64,000 nt of DNA from Cytobacillus firmus DS1 (GTDB lineage Bacteria; Bacillota; Bacilli; Bacillales; Cytobacillaceae): the NCBI RefSeq assembly GCF_000565285.1, contig NZ_APVL01000013.1:62001-126000 (forward strand), read 5' to 3'. A program made the translations under genes and the position numbers. This document shows, piece by piece, positions 9,177 through 19,556 of this stretch. Below the pieces are notes generated by a model, which was not told the DNA's origin, ran no database searches, and was given only the letters and a program-made list of their open reading frames with translations. Each line of letters opens with the position of its first letter. Position 1 is the first letter of the stretch.

Positions 9177-9210
9177 ACAAAAAGAACAGTCTTTTATTGT
9201 AGACTGCTCT
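9177..9210 (-). terminator. Terminator after recD2
   Basis: AGAGCAGTCT and AGACTGTTCT arms (9201-9210 and 9183-9192 on the plus strand) form a hairpin followed by a T run on the minus strand, 2 bp past the recD2 stop. Confidence 0.8.
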
Positions 9211-9212
9211 TC

Positions 9213-11639
9213 TTAGCTATATTCTTTTTCCAAAAAATCATACGGTGTTATATTTCCCATTCCTATCATTGGATCGGCTTGGAGAAGCTTTTCTTCGAGA
9301 GAAAGTGTTTCCGTAAGAGAAGACTCAGCTGTATCTTCAAGCACTGTTTCATCATTAAACAGGATTGCATCTCTCAGCTTTTCAGAAAGAGTGGTCAATC
9401 GGGCCTGTTCATCCGCACGTTCCACACCCATTTTTAATGCATCTTCTTCACCGCACAATATCAAAAATTGTCTGCTGCGGGTAATGGCGGTATAAAGGAG
9501 ATTCCTTCTCAGCATCCTGTAATAGCTTTTAACAACAGGCATTATGACAATCGGAAATTCACTTCCCTGCGATTTATGGACAGAGCAGCAGTAAGCATGA
9601 GTGATCTGGTTCAAATCCTGCCTTGTGTATGTAGCTTCCGCACCATCAAAGGATACGACAATCATATCCTGTTTTTCCGTATTTTCCTTTGCGTAAAAAA
9701 TAGAAACAATTTCACCCATATCCCCGTTAAAAACATTGTTCTCAGGCTGGTTGACAAGTTGAAGGACCTTATCGCCAATTCTGTATTTCACATCACCAAA
9801 GGACAGCTCTTTCCTCGATCCATCGGGATTTGGATTCAATATTTCCTGCAGTATTTCGTTTAGTCTGTCGATGCCTGCAGGTCCGCGATACATTGGGGCA
9901 AGCACCTGAATATCTTTAGAAGAATAACCTTTCTTTTTGGCATTAAGGACAACCTTTTCAACAACATCAGCAATTTGGCCCGGCTGGCATTTGATAAATG
10001 AACGGTCCGATTGCTGCGCAGTGATGTTCTCAGGAAGCTTGCCTTTTTTCATTTCATGTGCCAGTTCAATAATTGAAGACCCTTCAGCCTGCCTGTATAT
10101 ATCTGTTAAACGGACAGTTGGAATGCGTTCTGAGCGCAAAAGATCCTTCAAAACCTGGCCGGGACCCACTGAAGGCAGCTGGTCTTCGTCACCAACCAGT
10201 ATTACTTGCATATTTTCAGGAAGAGCCTTGAAAAGCTGATTTGCAAGCCAAACATCAACCATTGATGTTTCATCTACAATTAAAATCCTGCCTTCCAGCG
10301 GACTCTCCTCGTGCCGGTCAAATCCTTCAGACCCATTCCATCCAAGAAGACGGTGAATCGTTACAGCTGGCAGCCCTGTTGATTCTGCCATCCGTTTTGC
10401 AGCCCTTCCTGTAGGGGCTGCCAGCAGGAAGGGAAAGGGCTCTTCCTTTTTATAATCTTTCAGTTCCAGGGAGCAGCCATGCAGCTCGGCATATAACTCA
10501 ACAATCCCCTTAATAACGGTTGTTTTACCTGTCCCCGGCCCGCCGGTCAATATCAGCATGGGAGACATAAGAGCTGTTTGAATAGCTTCCTTTTGAGTTG
10601 GGGCATATTGGACACCCAGGCGCTCCTCCAAATTTCCAAGCGCCAAAAGAAATTCCGACTCCGGAAACTGTTCGTCATACTGGGTTTGCTTGAGGATCCG
10701 CTTAATATTGGTTACCAGTCCTTTTTCGGAAAAATAAAGAGATGGAAGAAAAATTCTCTGGCCTTCAGCCATGATCTTCCCTTCCTCTTCAAGCTTAATC
10801 AGTTCATTGGATATATCCCTGAATTCAATCAAATCACGTTTATTTTCTTCCAGCAGCTTCTTCACACTTTGCAGAAGAGGCTTTGCTTCAATATAAACAT
10901 GGCCTGCCTGCATACTCTCCGTTTCCAGTATGTAGAGGCAGGCAGCTTTAATACGGTCAGGATGACTGCCTGATATGCCAATTTGATATCCCAGCTCATC
11001 AGCACGGCCAAAGCCGACCCCTTCTATATCCTCAACCAGCTTATAAGGGTTATTTTGAACGACTTCAATCGTCATTTCTTTATACACCTGATAAATTTTC
11101 ATGGAAAGCTGCGGTCCAAACCCATATTGATTAAGAGCGATCATGGCTTGCTCAAGGCCCTGGTGTTCCATTAGCGTATCGTAAAGCAATTTAGCTTTTT
11201 CAGGTGACAGCTTGGGAACATTATCGAGGAGGGACGGCTGGTTTAGAATACGAGTAATCGCATCTTCTCCAAGTGTCTCCACGATTTGCTCGGCTGTTTT
11301 CTTGCCAATCCCTTTAAATAATTCACTTGATAAATAATTGGCTACGCCTTGTTTCGTCTGGGGAAGATCTTTCCTGTAATGGCTTGCATGGAATTGGATG
11401 CCGAACTTAGGGTGGTCTTTGAATTCACCATAAAAAATATAGGTTTCATGCTCATGCATCTTTGGAAGATAGCCGGTAATGACCGCTTCTTTTTCATCAT
11501 AAGAGTCATTCGTTTCATCAACCCTAATGCGCACAACCGTATATAAGTTTTGCTCATTATGAAAGATTGTTACCAGATGTCTGCCCTTTATGAACTTCCC
11601 CTGTTCGGCAAAAAGATCCATGGAATCCTGTTTTTCCAT
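9213..11639 (-). CDS. recD2: RecD2-type 5'-3' DNA helicase
   Basis: 808-aa superfamily 1B helicase of the RecD2/YrrC class found in bacteria without RecBC. An N-terminal OB-like region and HhH-type segments (ELFKGIGKKTAEQIVETLG, GVGFGRADELGYQIG) precede the helicase core. Walker A is ILTGGPGTGKTT, motif II is LIVDETSMVD, and the C-terminal UvrD-like part has HKSQGSEFP and LYTAITRSR. It is expected to act in replication-fork repair in the cytoplasm. The ATG follows AAGGGGAGGG. It lies 26 bp after the TPR gene, probably in one unit. Confidence 0.94.
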   Translation of the reverse strand: MEKQDSMDLFAEQGKFIKGRHLVTIFHNEQNLYTVVRIRVDETNDSYDEKEAVITGYLPKMHEHETYIFYGEFKDHPKFGIQFHASHYRKDLPQTKQGVANYLSSELFKGIGKKTAEQIVETLGEDAITRILNQPSLLDNVPKLSPEKAKLLYDTLMEHQGLEQAMIALNQYGFGPQLSMKIYQVYKEMTIEVVQNNPYKLVEDIEGVGFGRADELGYQIGISGSHPDRIKAACLYILETESMQAGHVYIEAKPLLQSVKKLLEENKRDLIEFRDISNELIKLEEEGKIMAEGQRIFLPSLYFSEKGLVTNIKRILKQTQYDEQFPESEFLLALGNLEERLGVQYAPTQKEAIQTALMSPMLILTGGPGTGKTTVIKGIVELYAELHGCSLELKDYKKEEPFPFLLAAPTGRAAKRMAESTGLPAVTIHRLLGWNGSEGFDRHEESPLEGRILIVDETSMVDVWLANQLFKALPENMQVILVGDEDQLPSVGPGQVLKDLLRSERIPTVRLTDIYRQAEGSSIIELAHEMKKGKLPENITAQQSDRSFIKCQPGQIADVVEKVVLNAKKKGYSSKDIQVLAPMYRGPAGIDRLNEILQEILNPNPDGSRKELSFGDVKYRIGDKVLQLVNQPENNVFNGDMGEIVSIFYAKENTEKQDMIVVSFDGAEATYTRQDLNQITHAYCCSVHKSQGSEFPIVIMPVVKSYYRMLRRNLLYTAITRSRQFLILCGEEDALKMGVERADEQARLTTLSEKLRDAILFNDETVLEDTAESSLTETLSLEEKLLQADPMIGMGNITPYDFLEKEYS

Positions 11640-11665
11640 TGTCTTTCCCTCCCCTTAAAACAACT

Positions 11666-12331
11666 TTAATTCAATTCACTGCCGCCCTTTTCAATCAGCT
11701 TTTTTCCGTAGCCCGCAAGCATATGGTCCGGCTGAATTTCCAGTGCCTTATTAAAGTAAGCAAGTGCTTCATTTTCGTCTTCCTTAAATCCATATGCTAC
11801 TCCAAGATTGTAATAAGCATCTGCATGCTCCGGCTCAATTTCTATGCACTTTTTCATCTGCCCGATCGCTTCATCAATGTAATCCAGCTGTGCCAGGCAT
11901 AATCCATATTGGAAATATGCTTCGGCATCATTTTCATTCAGCTCCGCACTTCGCTGCAAATAAGGCAAAGCCAGTCTGCCCTGGTCAAGGGCTGTAAGGG
12001 ACATGCCAAGCATGAAGAAATTATCTGAAGTTTCCAGGCCTTTTTGCAGTGCTGTTTCAAACATCTTTTTAGCTTCGTCAAACTGCTGTAATTCATAATA
12101 TAAATTTCCCGCACTGTAGTAAGCAGCACCGGCATTTTCATCAAGTCCTATTGCTTTCTCATAGAACTTGAGCGCTTTCTCGTTTTCTCCTACAGCAGAT
12201 AACACATTTCCAAAGTTAATATAAGAAACAGGATCTGAAGGATTCTCTTCAATTGCTTCCATAAAAATCTTCGCTGCTTCTTCCCATTTTCCTTCTTGCA
12301 TATATTGAATACCCATTTGGTTTTTATCCAT
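11666..12331 (-). CDS. yrrB: Tetratricopeptide repeat protein (YrrB)
   Basis: 221 aa made almost wholly of about six TPR units with the spaced W/LGxxxYxxAxxxFxxALxxxP pattern, for example EGKWEEAAKIFMEAIEENPS and GVAYGFKEDENEALAYFNKA. There is no signal peptide, so it is a cytoplasmic scaffold. It lies between mnmA and recD2 as in B. subtilis. The crystallised B. subtilis YrrB is a TPR protein thought to organise neighbouring gene products; partners remain unproven. Confidence 0.88.
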   Translation of the reverse strand: MDKNQMGIQYMQEGKWEEAAKIFMEAIEENPSDPVSYINFGNVLSAVGENEKALKFYEKAIGLDENAGAAYYSAGNLYYELQQFDEAKKMFETALQKGLETSDNFFMLGMSLTALDQGRLALPYLQRSAELNENDAEAYFQYGLCLAQLDYIDEAIGQMKKCIEIEPEHADAYYNLGVAYGFKEDENEALAYFNKALEIQPDHMLAGYGKKLIEKGGSELN

Positions 12332-12408
12332 TATCCATCACTCCATTCAAATCAAAGTATAGCATATTTGAATTCACCTTTTCCGCTGTCTTCTATTCCC
12401 GTAATAAA

Positions 12409-12436
12409 ACCCCGATCCTTTGATAAGAATCGGGGT
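12409..12436 (-). terminator. Terminator after mnmA
   Basis: ACCCCGAT...ATCGGGGT hairpin with T-rich downstream sequence on the minus strand, 11 bp past the mnmA stop. Confidence 0.82.
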
Positions 12437-12447
12437 CCAGTCTTTTC

Positions 12448-13581
<1,134 letters not shown>

Positions 13582-13622
13582 TCAGAAACCACACTTAGAC
13601 GTGCATGTTTCCATTACCTTAT

Positions 13623-14765
13623 CTATTTAGCCAGCCGCTTCACAATTTTGGCTGTTTGTACAGCTGCTTTTTCGACTTGTTCATTCGTGTTAAAAAGGCC
13701 GAAGCTGAAACGGATGGAATTTTGCAGTTTGTCTGATCCTTTTCCAAACATGCTGACAAGCACATGGGACGGATCGATGGAGCCTGCAGTACAAGCCGAC
13801 CCGCTTGATGCTGCTATTCCAGCCAAATCAAGATTCACCAGCATGGCTTCAACATTTGTTCCAGGAAAGCTTAAGTTTAAAACATGAGGCAGGGAATAAT
13901 CAAGCGATCCGTTCAGTTCATAAACAGCATCTTCCTGCTTCAGTTTATCCATGAACAGCATTTTAAAAGAATGCAGCTCTTCCCGCTTAGCTTCCATCTC
14001 CTTCTGAGTGATCCGGACAGCCTCCTGGAAGCCTGCAATAGATGGAACATTTTCTGTTCCTGCCCGGCGTTTCCTTTCTTGTTCACCGCCAAATAGCCGT
14101 GAAGAGAGCTTCACATCAGGATGAGCGAATAAAAAGCCGATCCCTTTTGGGCCATTGATTTTATGGGCGGAGACGGAAAGCAAATCCACTCTCAATTCCT
14201 GCACATTAATTTTTTCAAGCCCATAAGCCTGAACAGCATCGGTATGGAATTTGGCAGGATGTTCTGCCAATAACTCGCCGATTTCCTTGATAGGCTGAAG
14301 AGTCCCTATTTCATTATTTCCGTACATGATTGTTACAAGGACGGTATCCTCCCGCAAAGCATTTTCTACGTCCTTTACGGAAACACGCCCATTTTGATCA
14401 ACAGGCAAATACGTTACCTCAAAGCCCTGTCTTTCAAGCTCTTCACACGCATGCAAAACCGCATGATGTTCAATTTGGGTTGTAATAATGTGTTTGCCCC
14501 TATGGCGGCAGGATTCAGCCGTTCCAAAAATCGCATGATTATCAGCTTCTGTTCCGCCGCCTGTAAAAATAATGTCATTGGCTTTTGCACCAATACTGTT
14601 TGCTAAAGCAGATCTTGCTTCATCGACAATATGGCGTGCACTCCGCCCGAAATGATGAATGCTTGAGGGATTTCCATATTCAGATTTCATGACTTCAGTC
14701 ATCCTGTCAATCACTTCAGGATGCATTGGCGAAGTTGCCGCATGGTCAAGGTATATTCTTTCCAA
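13623..14765 (-). CDS. yrvO: Cysteine desulfurase (YrvO type)
   Basis: 380-aa PLP enzyme of the NifS/IscS family. The PLP lysine is in SVSAHKINGPKG and the catalytic cysteine in SSGSACTAGS; the usual YLDHAATSPMHPEV start and GGTEADNHAI region are present. It mobilises sulfur from cysteine. Its place between cymR and mnmA points to a role as the dedicated donor for tRNA 2-thiolation, as shown for B. subtilis YrvO. The start is TTG at 14765, six nt after AGGTGA. A second desulfurase (nifS, 55112) serves the NAD genes. Confidence 0.93.
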   Translation of the reverse strand: MERIYLDHAATSPMHPEVIDRMTEVMKSEYGNPSSIHHFGRSARHIVDEARSALANSIGAKANDIIFTGGGTEADNHAIFGTAESCRHRGKHIITTQIEHHAVLHACEELERQGFEVTYLPVDQNGRVSVKDVENALREDTVLVTIMYGNNEIGTLQPIKEIGELLAEHPAKFHTDAVQAYGLEKINVQELRVDLLSVSAHKINGPKGIGFLFAHPDVKLSSRLFGGEQERKRRAGTENVPSIAGFQEAVRITQKEMEAKREELHSFKMLFMDKLKQEDAVYELNGSLDYSLPHVLNLSFPGTNVEAMLVNLDLAGIAASSGSACTAGSIDPSHVLVSMFGKGSDKLQNSIRFSFGLFNTNEQVEKAAVQTAKIVKRLAK

Positions 14766-14831
14766 ATTATTTCACCTACTTCATTTCGTCCTGCTGTTTG
14801 TATTTTCCACGAATTATTCCCTGATTATGGC

Positions 14832-15251
14832 CTAAATATAAAACATATAAGCATCCGATTCTCCGGTATCTGTATGGCTGGCAAGATCTTCAAGAGTTGT
14901 GTTATCAAGCACATCTTTCACAGCATCACGAATTCTCATCCACAGTTCTCTCTTTGCAGGCTCCTCATCTTCAATTCCTTCCACTGGACTGATCGGTCCT
15001 TCCAGAACTCTGATGATATCCCCGGCGGTAATTTTTGTCGGCTCTTTGCCTAAAATATATCCGCCGTATGCACCGCGGATGCTCTTAACAAGACCTGCGT
15101 TCCGAAGCGGAGCAATAAGCTGCTCCAGATAGTGCTCAGACAGATCATTCGTCTGGGCAATCGACTTTAACGATGTAGGACCTTCCCCATGCTTTTTAGC
15201 TAATTCAATCATTATAGTTAAACCATAACGGCCTTTAGTAGATATTTTCAT
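14832..15251 (-). CDS. cymR: Rrf2-family cysteine metabolism repressor CymR
   Basis: 139-aa Rrf2-type winged-helix protein beginning MKISTKGRYGLTIMIELAKKHGEGP with the HTH around SLKSIAQTNDLSEHYLEQLI. It lacks the iron-sulfur cysteines of IscR, as CymR does. CymR represses cystine uptake and cysteine synthesis genes with CysK. The gene overlaps the preceding membrane-protein gene by 1 nt (TGATG), and its AGAGGTG site lies inside it. The neighbouring desulfurase fits the sulfur theme. Confidence 0.93.
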   Translation of the reverse strand: MKISTKGRYGLTIMIELAKKHGEGPTSLKSIAQTNDLSEHYLEQLIAPLRNAGLVKSIRGAYGGYILGKEPTKITAGDIIRVLEGPISPVEGIEDEEPAKRELWMRIRDAVKDVLDNTTLEDLASHTDTGESDAYMFYI

Positions 15252-15937
15252 CAGCTTGCACCTCTATCCTTTTCTTTAAGCATTTGATTCGAATAAGTAT
15301 CCTTTTCTTTAAGCTTTGCCAAAAATCGGTCAGTTAAAGCCTGGCACTGCGGCAAAGCTGCTCCTACAATCGGCCCGACTGCCAAACTGAGTACAATGGT
15401 GCCCCAAAAAACAGGTCCTCCCAGCTGCCAACCAACTGTCAGCACAGCAATTTCCATTAAGGCTCTGACATTTCTAACCTTCCAGCCGGTTTTTGCTGTC
15501 AATGCAATCATCAGGCTATCCCTCGGCCCGGCTCCGAGCTGAGCCGAAATATACAGCCCCATCCCATAGCAATAAACAACTATACCAAAACCAAACATGG
15601 CCATTTTCCCCGCCAGCCCAATTGGTGTCTGCATAAAAGGCAAAAGCAAATAGGCGTCAATAAAAAGACCAATCAGTATCATATTCAAGAATGCACCGGC
15701 CTGTGGAAACTCCTTTGAAATCAGTGCTGCAGCAGCTAATATGAAGATCCCGACAATGATGGACCAGCTGCCTATCGTCAGTCCAAGCCGGTAGTACAGC
15801 CCAACATGCAGAACATCCCAAGGGGTTGCCCCTATATCAGCTACTATTAACAAAACAATCCCCAGGCTCATGACAAGCAGCCCTATTAAATAAACCAAAA
15901 ACCTGGGACCGATTTGCCCTTTATTTTTCAGTAACAT
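15251..15937 (-). CDS. YczE/YyaS/YitT family membrane protein
   Basis: About 228 aa with five to six hydrophobic segments (for example FLVYLIGLLVMSLGIVLLIV and MAMFGFGIVVYCYGMGLYI) and the conserved DIGATPWDVLHVGLYYRLGLTIGSW and LGAGPRDSLMIAL motifs of the YczE-like group. The substrate is unknown. The frame is open to 15955, but the ATG at 15937 has GGGGAG 10 nt upstream while the first ATG has nothing well placed. It overlaps cymR and is probably cotranscribed with it. Confidence 0.8.
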   Translation of the reverse strand: MLLKNKGQIGPRFLVYLIGLLVMSLGIVLLIVADIGATPWDVLHVGLYYRLGLTIGSWSIIVGIFILAAAALISKEFPQAGAFLNMILIGLFIDAYLLLPFMQTPIGLAGKMAMFGFGIVVYCYGMGLYISAQLGAGPRDSLMIALTAKTGWKVRNVRALMEIAVLTVGWQLGGPVFWGTIVLSLAVGPIVGAALPQCQALTDRFLAKLKEKDTYSNQMLKEKDRGAS

Positions 15938-16082
15938 GTGCACAACGCTCCCCATATGACCTGCAAAATTATATAAAATTTTAATCCTTAGTAAGATTAT
16001 AGACTTTTGACATTATAGCATATTTTAGGGAGAAAAGGGGCCCGAGGGATTGAACCCCGGACAACTGGCAATGGCGGTTTAA

Positions 16083-16110
16083 TTGATTCCACAGCAGGAA
16101 ATGTTATGGT
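16083..16110 (+). promoter_or_regulatory. Possible promoter of rarA
   Basis: TTGATT, 16-nt spacer, TATGGT, about 80 bp before the rarA start on the plus strand. The match to sigma-A consensus is moderate. Confidence 0.4.
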
Positions 16111-16190
16111 ATCTTAAATAGAAAGCGAAAGCTTTGCTGAAAATTGATTGGCAGACTGCAGGCTGCCGGCAAAAGGCTGGAGTGATAACT

Positions 16191-17456
16191 TTGACCATTA
16201 AACCTCTTGCATTCCGGATGAGGCCGAGAACGATAGATGAAATCATCGGCCAGGAACATCTTGTTTCAGAAGGAAAAATTATTTATCGCATGGTGCAGGC
16301 TAAGCAGCTCTCATCGATGATTCTGTACGGGCCTCCAGGTATAGGGAAGACGTCGATTGCAAGTGCCATTGCTGGAAGCACCAAATATGCTTTCCGCACT
16401 TTAAATGCAGTGACTAATAATAAAAAAGATATGGAAGTGGTAGCAGCAGAGGCAAAAATGTCGGGAAAGGTCATTCTGCTGCTGGATGAAGTCCATAGGC
16501 TGGATAAAGGAAAACAGGATTTTCTGCTTCCCTATCTGGAAAATGGCAGCATCACTTTAATTGGTGCCACAACCAGCAATCCATATCATGCAATAAATCC
16601 TGCGATCAGAAGCCGATGTCAAATTTTTGAACTGAAGCCGCTGTCAGCAGATGAAATAAAAAAAGCACTGGCAAGGGCATTGCAGGATAAGGAACGGGGC
16701 CTTGGCAATAAACATACCGATGTTACCGATGAAGCTCTAACACACCTGGCAACTGCTTCAAATGGCGATGTCAGAAGCTCACTTAATGCCTTGGAACTGG
16801 CTGTGCTTTCAACAAAAGAGGATGAAGAAGGCACCATTAAGATTGACTTGTCTGTTGCAGAGGAATGCATTCAGCGAAAAAGCTTTACACACGATAAAGA
16901 TGGGGATGCCCATTACGATGTATTATCCGGTTTTCAAAAGTCTATCCGCGGAAGCGATGTAAATGCTGCACTGCACTATTTGGGAAGATTAATTGAAGCA
17001 GGCGATCTGCAGAGCATAAGCAGAAGACTGCTGGTTATCGCCTATGAAGATATTGGACTGGCATCACCGCAAGCCGGAGCCAGGACTCTTGCAGCCATCG
17101 AAACAGCGGAAAGAATTGGATTCCCGGAAGCAAGGATACCGCTTGCAAATGCGGTCATAGAGCTTTGCTTATCTCCAAAGTCCAATTCGGCATACAAAGC
17201 CTTGGATTCTGCAATTGCAGATATTCGCGCAGGCAAAAGCGGTGAAGTCCCCGATCATCTGAAGGACGCCCACTACAAAGGTGCAAAAGAGCTTGGAAGA
17301 GGCATCGGCTATCTGTACCCTCACGATTATGAAACGGGCTGGGTCAAACAGCAATACCTGCCGGACAGAATAAAAAACAAGGTATATTATCAGCCTAAGA
17401 AAACGGGCAAATTTGAACAGGCATTGGCTTCAATTTATGAAAAACTCCTTAAATAG
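16191..17456 (+). CDS. rarA: Replication-associated recombination protein A (RarA/MgsA)
   Basis: AAA+ ATPase, 421 aa, related to the RuvB/clamp-loader group. Walker A is YGPPGIGKTSIA and Walker B is LLLDEVHRLDK, with sensor-1 IGATTSNP and a C-terminal tetramerisation/MgsA domain ending in the conserved YLPDRIKNKVYYQP. It acts at stalled replication forks. The frame is open to 16134, but the TTG at 16191 follows GGAG by 8 nt and gives the MTIKPLAFRMRP start typical of the family. It is divergent from the yczE-cymR unit. Confidence 0.92.
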   Translation: MTIKPLAFRMRPRTIDEIIGQEHLVSEGKIIYRMVQAKQLSSMILYGPPGIGKTSIASAIAGSTKYAFRTLNAVTNNKKDMEVVAAEAKMSGKVILLLDEVHRLDKGKQDFLLPYLENGSITLIGATTSNPYHAINPAIRSRCQIFELKPLSADEIKKALARALQDKERGLGNKHTDVTDEALTHLATASNGDVRSSLNALELAVLSTKEDEEGTIKIDLSVAEECIQRKSFTHDKDGDAHYDVLSGFQKSIRGSDVNAALHYLGRLIEAGDLQSISRRLLVIAYEDIGLASPQAGARTLAAIETAERIGFPEARIPLANAVIELCLSPKSNSAYKALDSAIADIRAGKSGEVPDHLKDAHYKGAKELGRGIGYLYPHDYETGWVKQQYLPDRIKNKVYYQPKKTGKFEQALASIYEKLLK

Positions 17457-17460
17457 CAAA

Positions 17461-17486
17461 AGGTCTGGCTGCGATGCCGGACCTTT
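17461..17486. terminator. Bidirectional terminator between rarA and the ABC genes
   Basis: AGGTCTGGC...GCCGGACCT hairpin flanked by A's on one side and T's on the other, placed between two convergent genes. Confidence 0.78.
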
Positions 17487-17498
17487 TCTTATTTACTT

Positions 17499-18458
17499 CT
17501 AAGCAGAAACATCTCTTTTATTAAATACATAAAATGCAAGCACCTGGAAAAGCAGGAAGTAGATTAATATATTCATGATTGAAAATCCAAGCGTCATTCC
17601 CTGAACCATTGGAACTCCTTCATAATATTGAAGAAGATCTGTATTGGCAAAAAGGCTGTACTTGGCCCAATCATACTTCATGGCAATCAGCCTTGTGACC
17701 TGCCCTCCCATAAACATCAGAAACAGAGAAAGTCCTATTGCCAGAGAGCTATTCCTGAAAACCGCTGAAATCATAAAAGCCATGGTTGCAAGCATAAGCA
17801 TATTAATGGATTTAAGGCCATAATAAGCTATCAGATGAAGTCCCATGCTTTGTTCTTGCACTGTCCCATTGTAATAATATAAATAAGGAATTGCTTTTTC
17901 AGGGAATCCAAAGAGGAGACCGCCAAGAAGTGCTGAATATCCGAAGAGGACGGCCAGCAGCATCAGACCGAACAAAATCACGGTAATATACTTTGCTCCC
18001 AGGATTTTTACTCTTTTGATAGGCCTAATCAAAAGAAGTTTGATGGTTCCCCATGTAAACTCACTCGCCACGATCCCCCCGGCAATGATGATGGTAAACA
18101 GGCCGGCAAATTCAATCAGCTGAGAGGTATCGGACACAAATCCCCAGATAGAGTATTCCTCATTAGGTGAAATATCATGTTGAATTCGGTATTTATTAAG
18201 GGCAATCTCTCTCTGATACTGTTCCTTCATGTCTCTGGGAACCATTTCCCCCATTTCTTCAAGCTGTTTTTGATAGCTTTCGTTTTGAGTCTGCAAACCC
18301 CTTTTCCATTCTGTATTATCAGGGACTGTTCCCCCGCTTTCCTGATATTTTATAAAGGCGCCTGCAACAGTCGTCATGATTAAAAGCAGTCCAATCATGA
18401 CATAAGTCCCCGGACGCCTAAAAATCTTCATCCATTCATTTTGAATCAGTCCGGGCAT
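17499..18458 (-). CDS. ABC-2 type transporter permease
   Basis: 319-aa membrane subunit. An N-terminal segment (TYVMIGLLLIMTTVAGAFI) is followed by a long extracytoplasmic loop, then about five further membrane helices. The LIQNEWMKIFRRPGTY opening is typical of bacitracin/lantibiotic-type ABC-2 permeases (BcrB-like, NatB-like). The ATG at 18458 is 8 nt from AGGAGG; the GTG at 18467 lies in that site. It overlaps the ATPase gene by 23 nt, so the two form one exporter. The substrate is not predictable. Confidence 0.85.
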   Translation of the reverse strand: MPGLIQNEWMKIFRRPGTYVMIGLLLIMTTVAGAFIKYQESGGTVPDNTEWKRGLQTQNESYQKQLEEMGEMVPRDMKEQYQREIALNKYRIQHDISPNEEYSIWGFVSDTSQLIEFAGLFTIIIAGGIVASEFTWGTIKLLLIRPIKRVKILGAKYITVILFGLMLLAVLFGYSALLGGLLFGFPEKAIPYLYYYNGTVQEQSMGLHLIAYYGLKSINMLMLATMAFMISAVFRNSSLAIGLSLFLMFMGGQVTRLIAMKYDWAKYSLFANTDLLQYYEGVPMVQGMTLGFSIMNILIYFLLFQVLAFYVFNKRDVSA

Positions 18459-19377
18459 GTCCGGCACCTCCTTTGAATTCAGTAACTTCCAGGAAGCGAT
18501 CTTCCAAGGTTTTGGTTACTTCACGGACAGCAAATATTTTAACATCTGTACGTACAAACTCCTTTATCATCTCAGGTATTCCATCACGGACAAGTGGAAG
18601 AAACACGCTGTTTTCAGTGACCTGTATCGGCAATTCAGGGTATATACTCTTTAACATTCTTTGTGCTTTATCAGGGTCATCCACTTCCACTTCATAAACC
18701 TTTTCATTTCCCTGTACAAAATCATTGATGTGCTGAACATCAATCAACTTCCCGTTTTGAATAATGCCGATTCTGTCGCACATCATTTCCATTTCAGATA
18801 ATAAGTGGCTGGATACAATAACAGCCATATCTCTGTCTCTCGCAAGCATCCTCAGGTGATCCCGAATCTCTCTGATACCCGCCGGATCTAGCCCATTCGT
18901 AGGCTCATCCAGAACCAGGATTTGGGGATCATGCAAAAGACACTGCGCCAGACCAAGTCTCTGCCTCATTCCAAGTGAGTATGTCCTCACTTTATCATGT
19001 ATCCGATCTGTCAGGCCTATCAGCTCGACAGTCTCATCAATTTTCTCCTTTGTCACACCTTTTGACATTCGTGCATAATGGATTAGATTTTGATAACCTG
19101 ACAAAAACTTATACATCTCAGGATTTTCTACAATGGCTCCAATATGGGAAACCGCTTTTTCAAAATCTGTTTTAATGCTGCTGCCGAGAATTTTTATGTC
19201 CCCGGAAGTAATGCCTATCAAGCCCACCAGCATTCGAATAGTGGTGGTTTTACCTGCACCGTTTGGGCCAAGGAAACCGAATACCTCACCCTTTTTCACG
19301 TCAAAGCTGACAGAATCAATAATCGTTCTTCCTTTAATCACTTTTGTAACATCCTGTATTTCTACAAGAGTGTCCAT
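18436..19377 (-). CDS. ABC transporter ATP-binding protein
   Basis: 313-aa nucleotide-binding subunit: Walker A GPNGAGKTTTIRML, signature YSLGMRQRLGLAQ, Walker B ILVLDEPTNGLD, H-loop SSHLL. The C-terminal extension after residue 220 is like that of BcrA-type drug or peptide exporters. The frame is open to 19446, but the ATG at 19377 has GGAGGAGG 8 nt upstream. It pairs with the permease downstream. The pair sits between rarA and tcdA, which are neighbours in B. subtilis, so it is an insertion relative to that order. Confidence 0.9.
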   Translation of the reverse strand: MDTLVEIQDVTKVIKGRTIIDSVSFDVKKGEVFGFLGPNGAGKTTTIRMLVGLIGITSGDIKILGSSIKTDFEKAVSHIGAIVENPEMYKFLSGYQNLIHYARMSKGVTKEKIDETVELIGLTDRIHDKVRTYSLGMRQRLGLAQCLLHDPQILVLDEPTNGLDPAGIREIRDHLRMLARDRDMAVIVSSHLLSEMEMMCDRIGIIQNGKLIDVQHINDFVQGNEKVYEVEVDDPDKAQRMLKSIYPELPIQVTENSVFLPLVRDGIPEMIKEFVRTDVKIFAVREVTKTLEDRFLEVTEFKGGAGHARTDSK

Positions 19378-19556
19378 GTATTCATCCTCCTCCCAGCTGG
19401 TAATGCTTTGTCCATTTTTTGCAGACGTCTTTAATGCAGGGATCAAAATTAGATTTGCTCCTTGCTATTTTACCTTTCACGGGCTGAGAATGGAATATTT
19501 TCATCTATTAAGGTGACGATAAGCCTAACAATCGTATTCTCGAGGTGATCAAAGAA

